Source: Agromyces laixinhei (GTDB taxonomy: Bacteria > Actinomycetota > Actinomycetes > Actinomycetales > Microbacteriaceae). From it: DNA of 64,000 nt. The DNA lies in the NCBI RefSeq assembly GCF_006337065.1, contig NZ_CP040872.1, positions 2,666,001 through 2,730,000 on the forward strand, in the 5' to 3' direction. The position numbers and the translations under genes were made by a program. Positions within the stretch are counted from its first letter, which is position 1. Each line of letters begins with the position of its first letter. Shown in pieces: positions 33,632 to 42,639 of the stretch. A model generated the notes under the pieces. That model saw only the letters and a list, made by a program, of their open reading frames with translations, had not been told where the DNA came from and did not search any database.

Positions 33632-34405
33632 TCACTCCCCCGCTGCGGCGATGGCCTCGGCGAGCACGCGCTGTTGTACGCGCGTGAGTTCGGCGGTGCC
33701 GGCGAGCGCGAGGTCGAGCAGCGAGTCGAGCTCGCGGCGGTCGAACGGGGCGCCTTCAGCCGTGCCCTGCACCTCGACGAACAGGCCACGGCCGGTCGCG
33801 ACGACGTTCATGTCGGTCTCGGCGCGCACGTCTTCGACGTAGGCGAGGTCGAGCATCGGCGAGCCGTCGATGATGCCGACCGACACGGCCGAGACCGTGT
33901 CGATGAGCGGCTGAGCGCGCTGGCCCACGAACTTCTTGTCGCGAGCCCACTCGATCGCGTCGGCGAGTGCCACGTACGCGCCCGTGATCGCGGCGGTGCG
34001 GGTGCCGCCGTCGGCCTGCAGCACGTCGCAGTCGATCTGGATCGTGTTCTCGCCGAGCCCCTTGGTGTCGACGACCGCGCGCAGGCTCCGGCCGATGAGA
34101 CGGCTGATCTCATGGGTGCGCCCGCCGATGCGACCCTTGACCGCCTCGCGGTCGTTGCGCGTGTTCGTGGCGCGCGGCAGCATCGAGTACTCGGCCGTGA
34201 CCCAGCCCTTGCCCTTGCCGTTCATCCAGCGGGGCACGCCGTTCGTGAACGACGCCGTGCAGAGCACCTTGGTCTTGCCGAACGAGATGAGCGCGCTGCC
34301 TTCGGCATGCTCGCTCCATCCGCGCTCGATGGTCACCTCGCGCAACTGCGCGGCGGTACGCCCGTCGGCGCGGATGATGGTGGTGGGCTCGGATGTCTCG
34401 GTCAT
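33632..34405 (-). CDS. rph: Ribonuclease PH
   Basis: A 257-residue phosphorolytic 3'-5' exoribonuclease that trims tRNA 3' ends. Conserved parts include [61 protein letters not shown], and [25 protein letters not shown], with the phosphate-binding arginine in that last block. It overlaps murI by four bases (34402-34405) and is followed directly by rdgB; the rph-rdgB pair is widely conserved. Confidence 0.97.
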   Translation of the reverse strand: MTETSEPTTIIRADGRTAAQLREVTIERGWSEHAEGSALISFGKTKVLCTASFTNGVPRWMNGKGKGWVTAEYSMLPRATNTRNDREAVKGRIGGRTHEISRLIGRSLRAVVDTKGLGENTIQIDCDVLQADGGTRTAAITGAYVALADAIEWARDKKFVGQRAQPLIDTVSAVSVGIIDGSPMLDLAYVEDVRAETDMNVVATGRGLFVEVQGTAEGAPFDRRELDSLLDLALAGTAELTRVQQRVLAEAIAAAGE

Positions 34406-35247
34406 GCGTTCTCCTGTCGAAGCCGTACGTAGTCGGGGATGGTGACGGCGCCGGTCTGCACGAGCTCGACGCTCGGGATCTCGGGGCCGATGAGCCGGTG
34501 GGCGAGGTCGAGGAACGCGCTCGTCGAGCGGCCGGTCGCCTCGTAGCGATAGCTCGGCGGCGTCGCGGCGCGTCGCTCGGCGCCGGCGCCGACGAGCACC
34601 CGGTAGACGTCGTTCGCCGTCTCGACGTCACTCGAGACGAGTGAGACCTCCTCGCCCATGACGTAGGAGATCGCGCCCTTCAGGAAGGGGTAGTGCGTGC
34701 AGCCGAGCACGAGGGTGTCGATGCGGGCCTGCTTCAGCGGCGCCAGGTACTCCTCGGTGATTGCGAGCAACTCGTCGCCCGTGGTGACGCCCGCCTCGAC
34801 GAACTCGACGAAGCGCGGGCACGCCCGAGTGAAGAGGTCGAGGTGCGGCGCGGCGGCGAAGGCGTCGTCGTAGGCGCGAGACGCGATCGTGCCTGCGGTG
34901 CCGATCACGCCGACTCGGCCCGTCTTCGTCGCCGCGACGGCCCGGCGCACGGCCGGCTGGATCACCTCGACGACGGGTAGGTCGTAACGCTCGCGCGCGT
35001 CGCGCAGCATCGCGGCCGAGGCCGTGTTGCAGGCGATCACGAGCATCTTCACGCCCTGTGCCACGAGATCGTCGAGCACCGCGAGCGCATAGCCCCGAAC
35101 GTCGGCGATCTTCTTCGGCCCGTAGGGCGAGTGCTCGAGGTCGCCGATGTAGAGGATCGATTCATTGGGCAGTTGGTCTTTCACGGCCCGGGCGACGGTG
35201 AGCCCGCCGACCCCGGAGTCGAAGATTCCGATCGGTGCATCCGTCAC
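34402..35247 (-). CDS. murI: Glutamate racemase
   Basis: A 281-residue cofactor-independent racemase that makes D-glutamate for peptidoglycan. The two catalytic cysteines are in [11 protein letters not shown] and [13 protein letters not shown], with the opening [16 protein letters not shown] and [13 protein letters not shown]. The GTG start at 35247 is chosen because TACGCT ends 8 bases upstream; further in-frame codons cross into the pncB promoter. It leads the operon murI-rph-rdgB and is divergent from pncB. Confidence 0.95.
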   Translation of the reverse strand: MTDAPIGIFDSGVGGLTVARAVKDQLPNESILYIGDLEHSPYGPKKIADVRGYALAVLDDLVAQGVKMLVIACNTASAAMLRDARERYDLPVVEVIQPAVRRAVAATKTGRVGVIGTAGTIASRAYDDAFAAAPHLDLFTRACPRFVEFVEAGVTTGDELLAITEEYLAPLKQARIDTLVLGCTHYPFLKGAISYVMGEEVSLVSSDVETANDVYRVLVGAGAERRAATPPSYRYEATGRSTSAFLDLAHRLIGPEIPSVELVQTGAVTIPDYVRLRQENA

Positions 35248-35255
35248 GACATGCA

Positions 35256-35261
35256 AGCGTA
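35256..35261 (-). promoter_or_regulatory. -10 hexamer (TACGCT) of murI-rph-rdgB, leaderless type
   Basis: TACGCT ends 8 bases before the GTG at 35247. Confidence 0.5.
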
Positions 35262-35290
35262 GCGCTCCCCCCTGATCGGGGCCTCCTCGG

Positions 35291-35296
35291 TAGGCT
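35291..35296 (+). promoter_or_regulatory. -10 hexamer (TAGGCT) of pncB, leaderless type
   Basis: TAGGCT ends 6 bases before the GTG at 35303. Confidence 0.55.
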
Positions 35297-35302
35297 GGGC
35301 GG

Positions 35303-36622
35303 GTGACCGGCTCAGCTGCGCTCTTCACCGATCGATACGAACTGACGATGGTCGACGCCGCATTGCTCGACGGCACCGCCCACCGCGAGAGCCTCTTCGA
35401 GGCGTTCGCGCGACGTCTGCCCGACGGGCGGCGGTACGGCGTTGTCGCCGGTACCGGGCGCCTGCTCGAACTGATCCGGCGCTTCCGCTTCGAAGAGGCC
35501 GAACTCGAATGGCTGCGCGAGCACGAGGTCGTGCGGCCGGCAACGCTCGACTGGCTCGCCGACTACCGGTTCACCGGTGACATCTGGGGCTACCGCGAAG
35601 GCGAGGCGTACTTCCCCGGCTCGCCGCTGCTGACGATCCAGGCCACGTTCGCCGAAGCCGTCATGCTCGAAACCCTCGTGCTCTCGACACTCAACTACGA
35701 TTCCTCGGTCGCCGGTGCCGCCGCGCGCATGATCTCGGTCGCCCTCGGCCGACCGATCGCCGAGATGGGCTCCCGCCGCACGAGCGAGGGGTCGGCGATC
35801 GCCGCGGCACGCGCCGCCTACATCGCGGGATTCGACGCCACTTCGAATCTCGAGGCCGGGCGTACCTGGGGCATCCCCACGATGGGAACGGCCGCGCATG
35901 CCTTCACGCTGCTGCACGACACCGAAGAGGGAGCGTTCCGTGCGCAGGTGGAGGCCTTCGGGCCGAAGACGACACTGCTCGTCGACACCTACGACATCAC
36001 GAAGGGCGTCGAGCTCGCCGTGAAGGTCGCCGGGCCCGAACTCGGCGCGGTTCGCATCGACTCCGGTGACCTGCCGACCGTCGTCGCGGCCGTGCGCGAA
36101 CAACTCGACGGCCTCGGTGCCGTCGACACCCGCATCACCGTCACGAGCGACCTCGACGAGTTCACCATCGCCGGGCTCTCAGGCGCGCCGGTCGACGCCT
36201 ACGGGGTCGGCACCGCCGTCGTCACCGGCTCGGGGTTTCCGGCCGCCGGCATGGTGTTCAAGCTCGTCGCCCGTCGCGACGACGCCGGTGAGTGGGTGCC
36301 GGTCGCGAAGGCATCCACACAGAAAGCGAGCGTCGGCGGGCGAAAGAACGCCGCCCGGCGCCTCGACTCGACCCTCACGGCTCGCGAGGAGCTGGTGTTC
36401 GTCGGCGACGGCCCCGACGGCGAGGCCGAGTTCGAAGCCGGAAGCCGGTTGCGACCGCTGATGGTCGAGCTGATGTCGAACGGCGAAGCCGACCCGGCCT
36501 TCCTCGGCCACGCCGGCACCGAGGCCGCACGCACGCACCGCGCTACCGTCATGCAGGAGCTGCCCATCGAGGCGTTCCGGCTCGGCCGCGGCGAGCCGGT
36601 GATCCCGACGACGTACCGGTGA
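35303..36622 (+). CDS. pncB: Nicotinate phosphoribosyltransferase
   Basis: A 439-residue NAD-salvage enzyme joining nicotinate to PRPP. Clear blocks are [44 protein letters not shown], containing the catalytic-loop histidine region in shortened form, [27 protein letters not shown] and [14 protein letters not shown]. Length and motifs fit the actinobacterial PncB2-like type. The GTG start is supported by the -10 six bases upstream. Its stop overlaps the AraC-type gene as GTGA, so the two are cotranscribed. Confidence 0.95.
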   Translation: MTGSAALFTDRYELTMVDAALLDGTAHRESLFEAFARRLPDGRRYGVVAGTGRLLELIRRFRFEEAELEWLREHEVVRPATLDWLADYRFTGDIWGYREGEAYFPGSPLLTIQATFAEAVMLETLVLSTLNYDSSVAGAAARMISVALGRPIAEMGSRRTSEGSAIAAARAAYIAGFDATSNLEAGRTWGIPTMGTAAHAFTLLHDTEEGAFRAQVEAFGPKTTLLVDTYDITKGVELAVKVAGPELGAVRIDSGDLPTVVAAVREQLDGLGAVDTRITVTSDLDEFTIAGLSGAPVDAYGVGTAVVTGSGFPAAGMVFKLVARRDDAGEWVPVAKASTQKASVGGRKNAARRLDSTLTAREELVFVGDGPDGEAEFEAGSRLRPLMVELMSNGEADPAFLGHAGTEAARTHRATVMQELPIEAFRLGRGEPVIPTTYR

Positions 36623-37455
36623 GGTACGAGGAGCAGTCAGCGCCGGAGGAGTTGCGCCCCTTCGTCACCAGGATGTGGTTCCTCGAGGCCCCACGCGAGC
36701 GGCGCTACGAGAAGATCCTTCCGCTCCCTTTCGCACATGCGATCGTGAACCTGTCGTCCCCGTACCGGCTGATCGACCCCCGTGGAAACGCCTCGGTCGT
36801 CGACGAGGCGTTCGTCTCCGGCATCCAATCCGAGTTCCTGCTGATCGAGAACCCGACGTTGATCCGGCACGTGGGGGTCGAGTTCACACCCGACGGCCTC
36901 CGCGCGTTCAGTTCGACGCCGCCGTCGGAAGTCGCCGGCCGGATACTGTCGGCGAGTGACGTCTTCGGGGACATTGCGGATCTCATCGCCCGCGTGCGCG
37001 CCGAGCCCGCTCCCGATGCCGCGTTGCCGGCGCTCGAGTCGTTCCTCCGTGCGGCGCGGCGCCCCGATATCGGGGCAGACAGGCTCGTCTCGACGATACT
37101 CGCGGCGATGCAGAAGCATCCCGACGCGAGAATCGGTGACCTGGCCGCCCACGCCGGTGTCTCGCACAAGACCGTGATCACGCACTTCCGCGCGGCCTGC
37201 GGCATCGCACCGAAACACTTCGCCGAAGTGCTCCGGTTCCACCGATTCATCGTCGGCCTCCCGCTCGGTGATGACCTTCCGAGTTGGGCGGATCTCGCCG
37301 CCGTGTCGCCGTACTACGACCAACCGCACGTCATCAGGGCCTTCCGCCGCTTCAGCGGGTACACGCCGGCCGAGTACCTGCGACGAGTGGCCGAGTTCGG
37401 CCCGGATGCCGCGAGCTTCGTGCCGCTCGAAGACGTGCCGGGCCCACCCGGCTGA
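36619..37455 (+). CDS. AraC-family transcriptional regulator
   Basis: A 278-residue regulator. The N-terminal 150 residues (DUF6597-like: PLPFAHAIVNLSSPYRLID, ENPTLIRHVGVEFTPDGLRAF) form a likely ligand or dimerisation domain. The C-terminal AraC helix-turn-helix pair covers about 175-270, with RIGDLAAHAGVSHKTVITHFRAACGIAPKHFAEVLRF and SPYYDQPHVIRAFRRFSGYTPAEYLRR. It starts at GTG 36619, overlapping the pncB stop. The overlap suggests a local role, but a link to NAD metabolism is only inferred. Confidence 0.92.
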   Translation: MRYEEQSAPEELRPFVTRMWFLEAPRERRYEKILPLPFAHAIVNLSSPYRLIDPRGNASVVDEAFVSGIQSEFLLIENPTLIRHVGVEFTPDGLRAFSSTPPSEVAGRILSASDVFGDIADLIARVRAEPAPDAALPALESFLRAARRPDIGADRLVSTILAAMQKHPDARIGDLAAHAGVSHKTVITHFRAACGIAPKHFAEVLRFHRFIVGLPLGDDLPSWADLAAVSPYYDQPHVIRAFRRFSGYTPAEYLRRVAEFGPDAASFVPLEDVPGPPG

Positions 37456-37474
37456 GACATCGTGGTGAAATTCG

Positions 37475-37480
37475 TACAAT
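37475..37480 (+). promoter_or_regulatory. -10 hexamer (TACAAT) of the DUF1761 gene
   Basis: TACAAT differs from TATAAT at one base and lies 52 bases before the ATG; no good -35 was found. The resulting leader carries a Shine-Dalgarno-like GGAACGGAG. Confidence 0.45.
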
Positions 37481-37532
37481 CTCCGGTCGGGCCGCGGCAG
37501 TTAACATCGCGCCACGAGGAACGGAGTGACTC

Positions 37533-37931
37533 ATGGCGATCGACATCAACTGGTGGGGCGTGCTGCTCGCGGCACTCTCGGGATTCGTCATCGGGGGCGT
37601 CTGGTATTCGCTGCTCTTCGCGAAGCCGTGGCAGCGCGCAGCCGGCGTCGCCGACGAGGCCTTGCAGCACAGGGCACTGCTGGCATTCGCAGGCACCTTC
37701 GTGCTGTCACTCGTGATCGCTGCAGCGCTCGCTGCGTTCATCGGGCGCAATGGGGTCGGCTTCGGCGCGGCCGCAGGGGCGGTCGCCGGCATCGGGTGGG
37801 TCGCCGCCGCATTCGGAGTGAATGCGCTGTTCGAGCGACGCGGCCTCGCGTGGTTCGCGATCAACGGTGGCTACAACGCCGTGACCTTCACTGCGATGGG
37901 TGCCATCGTCGGAGCATTTCAGACCGGATGA
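37533..37931 (+). CDS. DUF1761 family membrane protein
   Basis: A 132-residue protein with four predicted spans (about 9-30, 48-70, 76-98 and 107-128). NWWGVLLAALSGFVIGGVWYSLLFAKPW at the start and GLAWFAINGGYNAVTFTAMGAIVGAF at the end are the family hallmarks. DUF1761 proteins have no established function. A Shine-Dalgarno-like GGAACGGAG precedes the ATG, making this one of the minority of leadered genes here. Confidence 0.88.
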   Translation: MAIDINWWGVLLAALSGFVIGGVWYSLLFAKPWQRAAGVADEALQHRALLAFAGTFVLSLVIAAALAAFIGRNGVGFGAAAGAVAGIGWVAAAFGVNALFERRGLAWFAINGGYNAVTFTAMGAIVGAFQTG

Positions 37932-37969
37932 CCTGGCTCAAGCGGACCGGCCACAGCGCCGGAGATCTG

Positions 37970-38257
37970 CTACTCCGCCTTCATCTTCTCGTAGATCGCC
38001 TTGCAGGCCGGGCAGACCGGGAACTTCTCGGGGTCGCGACCCGGGGTCCACTTCTTGCCGCACAGCGCCTTCACCGGTTTGCCGGTGAGGGCCGACTGCA
38101 GGATCTTGTCTTTCTTCACGTAGTGCGAGAACCGCTCGTGGTCGCCGGGCTCGATGGCCTCTTCGTTCAGAAGCTTCTCGAGCTCGCGGTCGAGTACGTC
38201 GGTGCCGCCGCCGGGCGAACCGGGCTCGGCGATGCTCACGCGAACGGAGGAGATCAT
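37970..38257 (-). CDS. DUF3039 family protein
   Basis: A 95-residue protein typical of actinobacteria. The C-terminal two thirds is the DUF3039 domain: DHERFSHYVKKDKILQSALTGKPVKALCGKKW, then FPVCPACKAIYEKM. The Cys in ALCGKKW and the Cys-x2-Cys pair could bind zinc. Function is unknown. The start is decided by TAGAAT ending 7 bases upstream. That hexamer contains the TAG stop of the ABC permease gene. Confidence 0.9.
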   Translation of the reverse strand: MISSVRVSIAEPGSPGGGTDVLDRELEKLLNEEAIEPGDHERFSHYVKKDKILQSALTGKPVKALCGKKWTPGRDPEKFPVCPACKAIYEKMKAE

Positions 38258-38264
38258 GGGTTCG

Positions 38265-38270
38265 ATTCTA
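38265..38270 (-). promoter_or_regulatory. -10 hexamer (TAGAAT) of the DUF3039 gene, leaderless type
   Basis: TAGAAT ends 7 bases before the ATG at 38257; its first three bases are the stop codon of the upstream permease. Confidence 0.55.
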
Positions 38271-39842
38271 CGCGCGGATCGCGGCACCGAGCATCTCGGG
38301 GCCTCGGCGGTCGAACACCCTGCCTCCCGCCATCACCCCGATCACGAGCACGAGAAGGCCGAGGCCGATGCCCGAGGCGAAGGATGCCGCATGCCACGCC
38401 GGGTCGACGAAGATGCCGAGCCCGGCGAACACCACGGCCGGCAACGCGATGAGCAGCGAACCCAGCATCGTGACGGACTGCACGAGTGCCGTGATCGTGC
38501 CCGTGGCCTGTGGCTGCTGGAACGGGCTGTCGCCGGGCTTGACGGCCGGGTAGGGGAACCGCGCCGAGGTGATCGAGCCCACGCCCAGCCCGGCGAGCAG
38601 GAGCGCCGTGCTCACCCCGAGGATCGACGGCAGCAACCGCCAGTCATTCAGCACGAAGACCGTGACCGCGCTGCCGAGACCGATGACGAGCACGCCGGCG
38701 ACGAGCACCGGGACGAGGCGCCCGACGCGGTCGGAGACCCCGCGAACACCGGAGACGACGTGGAGCCAGATGGCCGTCGAGTCGTAGGCCGTGTCGTTGT
38801 GGAGACTCCACCCGAGGAAGAGGCACATGAGCGGCACCGGGATGAGCCAGAGGTACTCCGTCGGTACGCCGGCGAGGTTGAGCGGCACCATGACGATGAT
38901 CGGCACGATCGGCACGATGACGAGCGAGATCCAGTAGCGTGCGTCGCGGAACCAATAGGTGAAGCTGCGTGCGGCGACGACGCCGGCGGCGCTCTGCGGC
39001 AGCCGGTCGAACCAGCCGAGACCGCGATAGCTCTTGGCGGAGGCCTCACGGCCCGGAGTCACGAGCATCTTCGCGACGAGCGCCTGCCAGCCGAACCAGA
39101 TGACCACGAGCGTTGCAGCGGCGATGAGCAGCTTCAGGATGGCGGGTACCCATTGCCCGTTCGCGGCGTCACCGGGGATTGCGAAGACGGCACCGAGCGG
39201 AGTCCACGAGAGCGCGCCGGCGAGCGACTCCATGACCTGCACTCCGGAACCGGCCCAGTCGACCGAGACGAGCACGACGATGAACGGCGAGGCCATGATG
39301 ACGAGGAGCAGGCCGAGCACCCCGCTGAGCTCACGGGCGCGCCGGGTGGCGAGCAGCAACGAGGCGATCCCGGTCGCCACACGGGCGAGCAGCAGGCACG
39401 TGGCGAACGCCATCGCCGCGGCGATGAGTGCGAGCAGCGCCTCTCCCACGCCACGCGACCAGGTGACGACCGTGCCGAGCAGCACGATGCCGAGCACCAG
39501 TGCCGGAATGCCGACGGTCGCCGCGACCGCAAGCCCGATGGCGAGCGAACGGTCGGGCAGCCCGAAGAGTGCGAACCGCCGGGGATCCATGGTGTCGTCG
39601 ACGCCGAAGATCAGCGGCACGATGATGAAGCCGAGCACGGTGAGCGCCCCGGCCAGGACGAAACCGTCGCGGATGAGCGCGACGTCATCGACGAAGCGCA
39701 GGCCCACGAGGAAGGCGACCAGCAGAGCAGCCATCCCCAGTCCGTACACGAGCCCGATGACGATGCCGACGACCTGCCAGGGGCTTCGCCGGAAGATGTT
39801 GCCGAGCAGTCGCAGTTTCAGTCGGAGAAACTGTGCAACCAT
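38268..39842 (-). CDS. ABC transporter permease, 12-span type
   Basis: A 524-residue integral membrane protein with about twelve hydrophobic spans (MVAQFLRLKLRLLGNIFRRS begins with a cytoplasmic coupling helix). No substrate-binding domain or well-known name could be assigned; it resembles the large actinobacterial ABC-2-like permeases encoded beside an ATPase. Its ATG at 39842 lies inside the end of the ATPase gene, overlapping by 25 bases, which implies coupled synthesis of a two-protein exporter. Confidence 0.85.
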   Translation of the reverse strand: MVAQFLRLKLRLLGNIFRRSPWQVVGIVIGLVYGLGMAALLVAFLVGLRFVDDVALIRDGFVLAGALTVLGFIIVPLIFGVDDTMDPRRFALFGLPDRSLAIGLAVAATVGIPALVLGIVLLGTVVTWSRGVGEALLALIAAAMAFATCLLLARVATGIASLLLATRRARELSGVLGLLLVIMASPFIVVLVSVDWAGSGVQVMESLAGALSWTPLGAVFAIPGDAANGQWVPAILKLLIAAATLVVIWFGWQALVAKMLVTPGREASAKSYRGLGWFDRLPQSAAGVVAARSFTYWFRDARYWISLVIVPIVPIIVMVPLNLAGVPTEYLWLIPVPLMCLFLGWSLHNDTAYDSTAIWLHVVSGVRGVSDRVGRLVPVLVAGVLVIGLGSAVTVFVLNDWRLLPSILGVSTALLLAGLGVGSITSARFPYPAVKPGDSPFQQPQATGTITALVQSVTMLGSLLIALPAVVFAGLGIFVDPAWHAASFASGIGLGLLVLVIGVMAGGRVFDRRGPEMLGAAIRA

Positions 39843-41611
39843 TCCATGCCTTCCGCAGCCTTGCGTCCGCCGGCGAGTTCGACGAATCGGTCTTCGAGCG
39901 TCTGTCCGGCGCGTACCTCGTCGAGCGTGCCCGCCGCGAGCACGCGCCCCGCCACGATGATGGCCGCCGAGTCGCAGACGCGTTCGATGAGGTCCATACC
40001 GTGGCTGGAGAGCATGACCGTGCCGCCCCCGGCCACGTAGCGTTCGAGGATCTCGGTGAGGTTCGCGGCCGACACGGGGTCGACGGATTCGAACGGCTCG
40101 TCGAGCACGAGGAGCCGCGGCGAGTGGATCATCGCGCACGCGAGCGCGACCTTCTTCGTCATTCCGGCCGAGTAGTCGGCGACGAGGCGGTCGACGGCGT
40201 CATCGAGGCCGAACGCGGTGATCAGGTCGGCGCTGCGCTCGCGCACCGTGCGACTGTCGAGGCCGCGGAGCACGCCCGAGTAGTGCAGCAGCTGCGCGCC
40301 GGTGAGCCGGTCGAATACCCGCAGTCGGTCAGGCAGAACTCCCGTGGCGCGCTTGGCCGCCTGCGGGTTCGCCCAGGCGTCGATGCCGTGGATGCGCACG
40401 ACTCCCGCATCGGGGCGGAGCAGGCCCGTCACCATCGAGAGCGTCGTCGTCTTTCCCGCCCCGTTCGGGCCGACGATGCCGAAGAACGAGCCGGCGCGCA
40501 CGTCGAGGCTGATGCCGTCGACGGCCGTGTTCTCGCCGAACTTCTTCACGAGCCCGTCGATCGCGAGCACCGTCGGCGCCTGTGCCGCCGGCGCTGGGCG
40601 AGCCGGGCGCAACGAGCGCTTCTTCCGTGCCGTCTGCTGCTTGGTCGGGCGGATCACCGCGACGGCCTGCGCCGCGCTTCCGGATGCCTCAGCGAGCTCG
40701 ACCTCCGTCTCGACGGGCGCCTCGGCAGCAACGGGCGTGTCGTCGGCAACGGGGGTGGTTTCGGCAGGAGCGGCCGCTTCGGGTTCGGCCGCGGCGATCG
40801 CCGCAGCGCCCACGGCTGCGGCGGCGGCCGGGCGCTTCGGAGTGCGTTCGACGGTCTCCTCGTCGATCTCGGAACGGATCGTCGGTGTCACGGTCAGCGG
40901 CGTCTCGGGCACCGCCGTCGCCGGCACCTGCGCTTCCGGAACCGTCGCCGCTGGAACCGTCGGCTCGGATACGGCCGCGGCGGAGGTGGCAGGCGCCTTG
41001 CGCGTGGTGCGCTCGGCGGCCGTCGTCTCTTTGGTGAGGGCCGCCGCGACACGCTGCGTCTGACGTTTCGTGGCTGCTGTGGCGGCAGCGGCCGTGCGAC
41101 CGCCCGACGTGCCTGCGGCGCTCTTCGCCGCCGACGCGCGAGGCGTCCTCGTGGCCTTGGCGGTTTCACCGCGCGAGGCTGCCGCCTTCGCCGATGCGGT
41201 ACGCGATGCGGCAGTGCGCTTCGAGGCAGACGGGCTCACGTTCGTCTCGCCGTCGGCAGCGGACTCCGCGGCGGACGTCTTGGCGGCGGCGGTCTTCTTC
41301 GCCGCGGCCGTCTTCTTCGCCGCAGCCGTCTTCTTCGCCGCAGCCGTCTTCGCAGCGGTCGGCTTCGCAGCCGTCTTCTTCGCCGCAGCGGTCTTCGCAC
41401 CGGCCGGAGTCTTCGCGGCATCAGTCTTCGCAGCCGGAGCCTTCGAGGCGGGAGTCTTCGCGGTCTCGGTGTTCGATGCGGTCTTCCGCGCAGGTCGCAC
41501 CGGCGCCGCGGCCGCCGGACGCTCCGACCGGGATTCCGTCGATTCGGACGCCCCCACGTCGGTGCCTTCGGCAGTCTCGTCGTCGTGTTCGGAGCGCGAA
41601 ACGGAAGTCAC
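39818..41611 (-). CDS. ABC transporter ATPase with a long histone-H1-like N-terminal extension
   Basis: A 597-residue protein in two parts. Residues from about 350 to the end form an ABC ATPase: Walker A GPNGAGKTT, signature DYSAGMTKKVALACAM, Walker B LLVLDEP and the switch His in SSHGMDL. The first 345 residues are low in complexity: an Ala/Lys/Thr-rich tract with repeats of AAAKKT, then Pro/Glu/Val-rich segments (VPAATVPEAQVPATAVP). No folded domain is visible there; it resembles the basic tails of H1-like and HupB proteins. The GTG start is supported by TAGGTT ending 6 bases upstream, so the extension is probably real. The partner is the permease downstream. Confidence 0.88.
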   Translation of the reverse strand: MTSVSRSEHDDETAEGTDVGASESTESRSERPAAAAPVRPARKTASNTETAKTPASKAPAAKTDAAKTPAGAKTAAAKKTAAKPTAAKTAAAKKTAAAKKTAAAKKTAAAKTSAAESAADGETNVSPSASKRTAASRTASAKAAASRGETAKATRTPRASAAKSAAGTSGGRTAAAATAATKRQTQRVAAALTKETTAAERTTRKAPATSAAAVSEPTVPAATVPEAQVPATAVPETPLTVTPTIRSEIDEETVERTPKRPAAAAAVGAAAIAAAEPEAAAPAETTPVADDTPVAAEAPVETEVELAEASGSAAQAVAVIRPTKQQTARKKRSLRPARPAPAAQAPTVLAIDGLVKKFGENTAVDGISLDVRAGSFFGIVGPNGAGKTTTLSMVTGLLRPDAGVVRIHGIDAWANPQAAKRATGVLPDRLRVFDRLTGAQLLHYSGVLRGLDSRTVRERSADLITAFGLDDAVDRLVADYSAGMTKKVALACAMIHSPRLLVLDEPFESVDPVSAANLTEILERYVAGGGTVMLSSHGMDLIERVCDSAAIIVAGRVLAAGTLDEVRAGQTLEDRFVELAGGRKAAEGMEWLHSFSD

Positions 41612-41617
41612 CCAGAT

Positions 41618-41623
41618 AACCTA
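41618..41623 (-). promoter_or_regulatory. -10 hexamer (TAGGTT) of the ABC exporter operon, leaderless type
   Basis: TAGGTT ends 6 bases before the GTG at 41611 and supports the long form of the ATPase. Confidence 0.5.
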
Positions 41624-41746
41624 TCAATCAGCACCGCCGAAGCGAGATTCGGCACGGGAAGATCTCGCCAGAGGCTGGGTAACACCTGAGCGTCCTATCA
41701 CGATCGCACTACGACCTCGCCCCCCGGATGGTGGACAGGGCGCACC

Positions 41747-41766
41747 CCGGATATCCTGAGATCCGG
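41747..41766. promoter_or_regulatory. Inverted repeat CCGGAT-N8-ATCCGG in front of the nucleotidyltransferase gene
   Basis: Six-base perfect arms, with two more copies of CCGGAT at 41724-41729 and 41794-41799. The cluster lies 70-145 bases before the start and may bind a regulator. Confidence 0.4.
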
Positions 41767-41866
41767 CATAACGGCGTGTCCATATGTGAACTTCCGGATG
41801 AAATCGGGGCGAACCTTCGGCGACGAGGGTGACTCGCGATGCGTCCGGCCCACCGAAGGAGATGCA

Positions 41867-42556
41867 GTGACCCAGATCGTGATTCTCGCGGCCGGCATGG
41901 GGAGCCGGCTCGGGCGATCCCTCCCCAAGCCCCTCACCGAACTCAGCGACGGCCGCACCATCATGGGCCAGCAGTTCGACAACATCGAGCACTCGTTCGG
42001 CGGCAACGCCAACGTGACCATCGTCGTCGGTTACAAGCTCGAGCACATCATCGAGGCGTTCCCGCAGGCATCGTTCGTCTACAACGAGGAGTACGACCAG
42101 ACGAACACCTCGAAGAGCCTCATGCGCGCCCTCTCGGCATCACGCCCCGGCGGGGTGCTCTGGATGAACGGCGACGTCGTCTTCGATCCGAGCATCCTCG
42201 ACCGCGCGCTGCCCTACATCGCACGCGACCAGTCCTTCGTGACCGTCAACACCTCGAAGGTGTCCGACGAAGAGGTGAAGTACACGACGAGCGCCGAGGG
42301 CTACATCAAGCAGCTCTCCAAGACCGTCAGGGGCGGCCTCGGCGAGGCCGTCGGCATCAACTACATCTCGAGCCGCGACAAGGCCACGTTCCTCGCGCAG
42401 CTGCGGCGCGTCGGCGACCAGGACTACTTCGAGCGCGGCCTCGAGCTCGCGATCGAGCAGAACGGCATCCTCGTCGAGCCGATGGACATCTCCGACCTCT
42501 ACGCGGTCGAGATCGACTTCGCCGAAGACCTGGAGCGCGCGAACCACTTCGTGTGA
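41867..42556 (+). CDS. Sugar/alcohol-phosphate nucleotidyltransferase (LicC/IspD-like)
   Basis: A 229-residue NTP transferase. The N-terminal nucleotide loop is VILAAGMGSRLGRSLPKPL, and the metal aspartate is in LWMNGDVVFDPSILD. The strand pattern and the terminal VEIDFAEDLERAN (metal Asp) match the small LicC-type cytidylyltransferases that activate phosphocholine or other alcohol phosphates. The product may be a CDP-alcohol for the glycopolymer enzymes at 47-51 kb, which is inference from context. The start is GTG 41867, set by AAGGAG 6 bases before it; an ATG at 41862 stops after two codons. Confidence 0.9.
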   Translation: MTQIVILAAGMGSRLGRSLPKPLTELSDGRTIMGQQFDNIEHSFGGNANVTIVVGYKLEHIIEAFPQASFVYNEEYDQTNTSKSLMRALSASRPGGVLWMNGDVVFDPSILDRALPYIARDQSFVTVNTSKVSDEEVKYTTSAEGYIKQLSKTVRGGLGEAVGINYISSRDKATFLAQLRRVGDQDYFERGLELAIEQNGILVEPMDISDLYAVEIDFAEDLERANHFV

Positions 42557-42589
42557 CCTGCAACACAGCGCACAGCAGAACAGCACTGA

Positions 42590-42623
42590 AGAAGAGCGGA
42601 TGCCCCGGGGCATCCGCTCTTCT
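42590..42623. terminator. Perfect 17-bp palindromic terminator
   Basis: Bases 42590-42606 pair fully with 42607-42623, so the RNA loop would form from the central CCCCGGGG. It separates the convergent nucleotidyltransferase and ECF genes and contains GCGGATGCC. Confidence 0.8.
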
Positions 42624-42639
42624 CGGTCTCTCGGTGCGC

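Noticed and set aside
36292..36618. In-frame extension of the AraC-type regulator into pncB
   Set aside because: The residues are an out-of-frame reading of pncB; the GTGA overlap gives a natural start at 36619.
41270..41420. Regular repeats as a CRISPR array
   Set aside because: The repeats are contiguous, without spacers, and encode the AAAKKT tract in frame.
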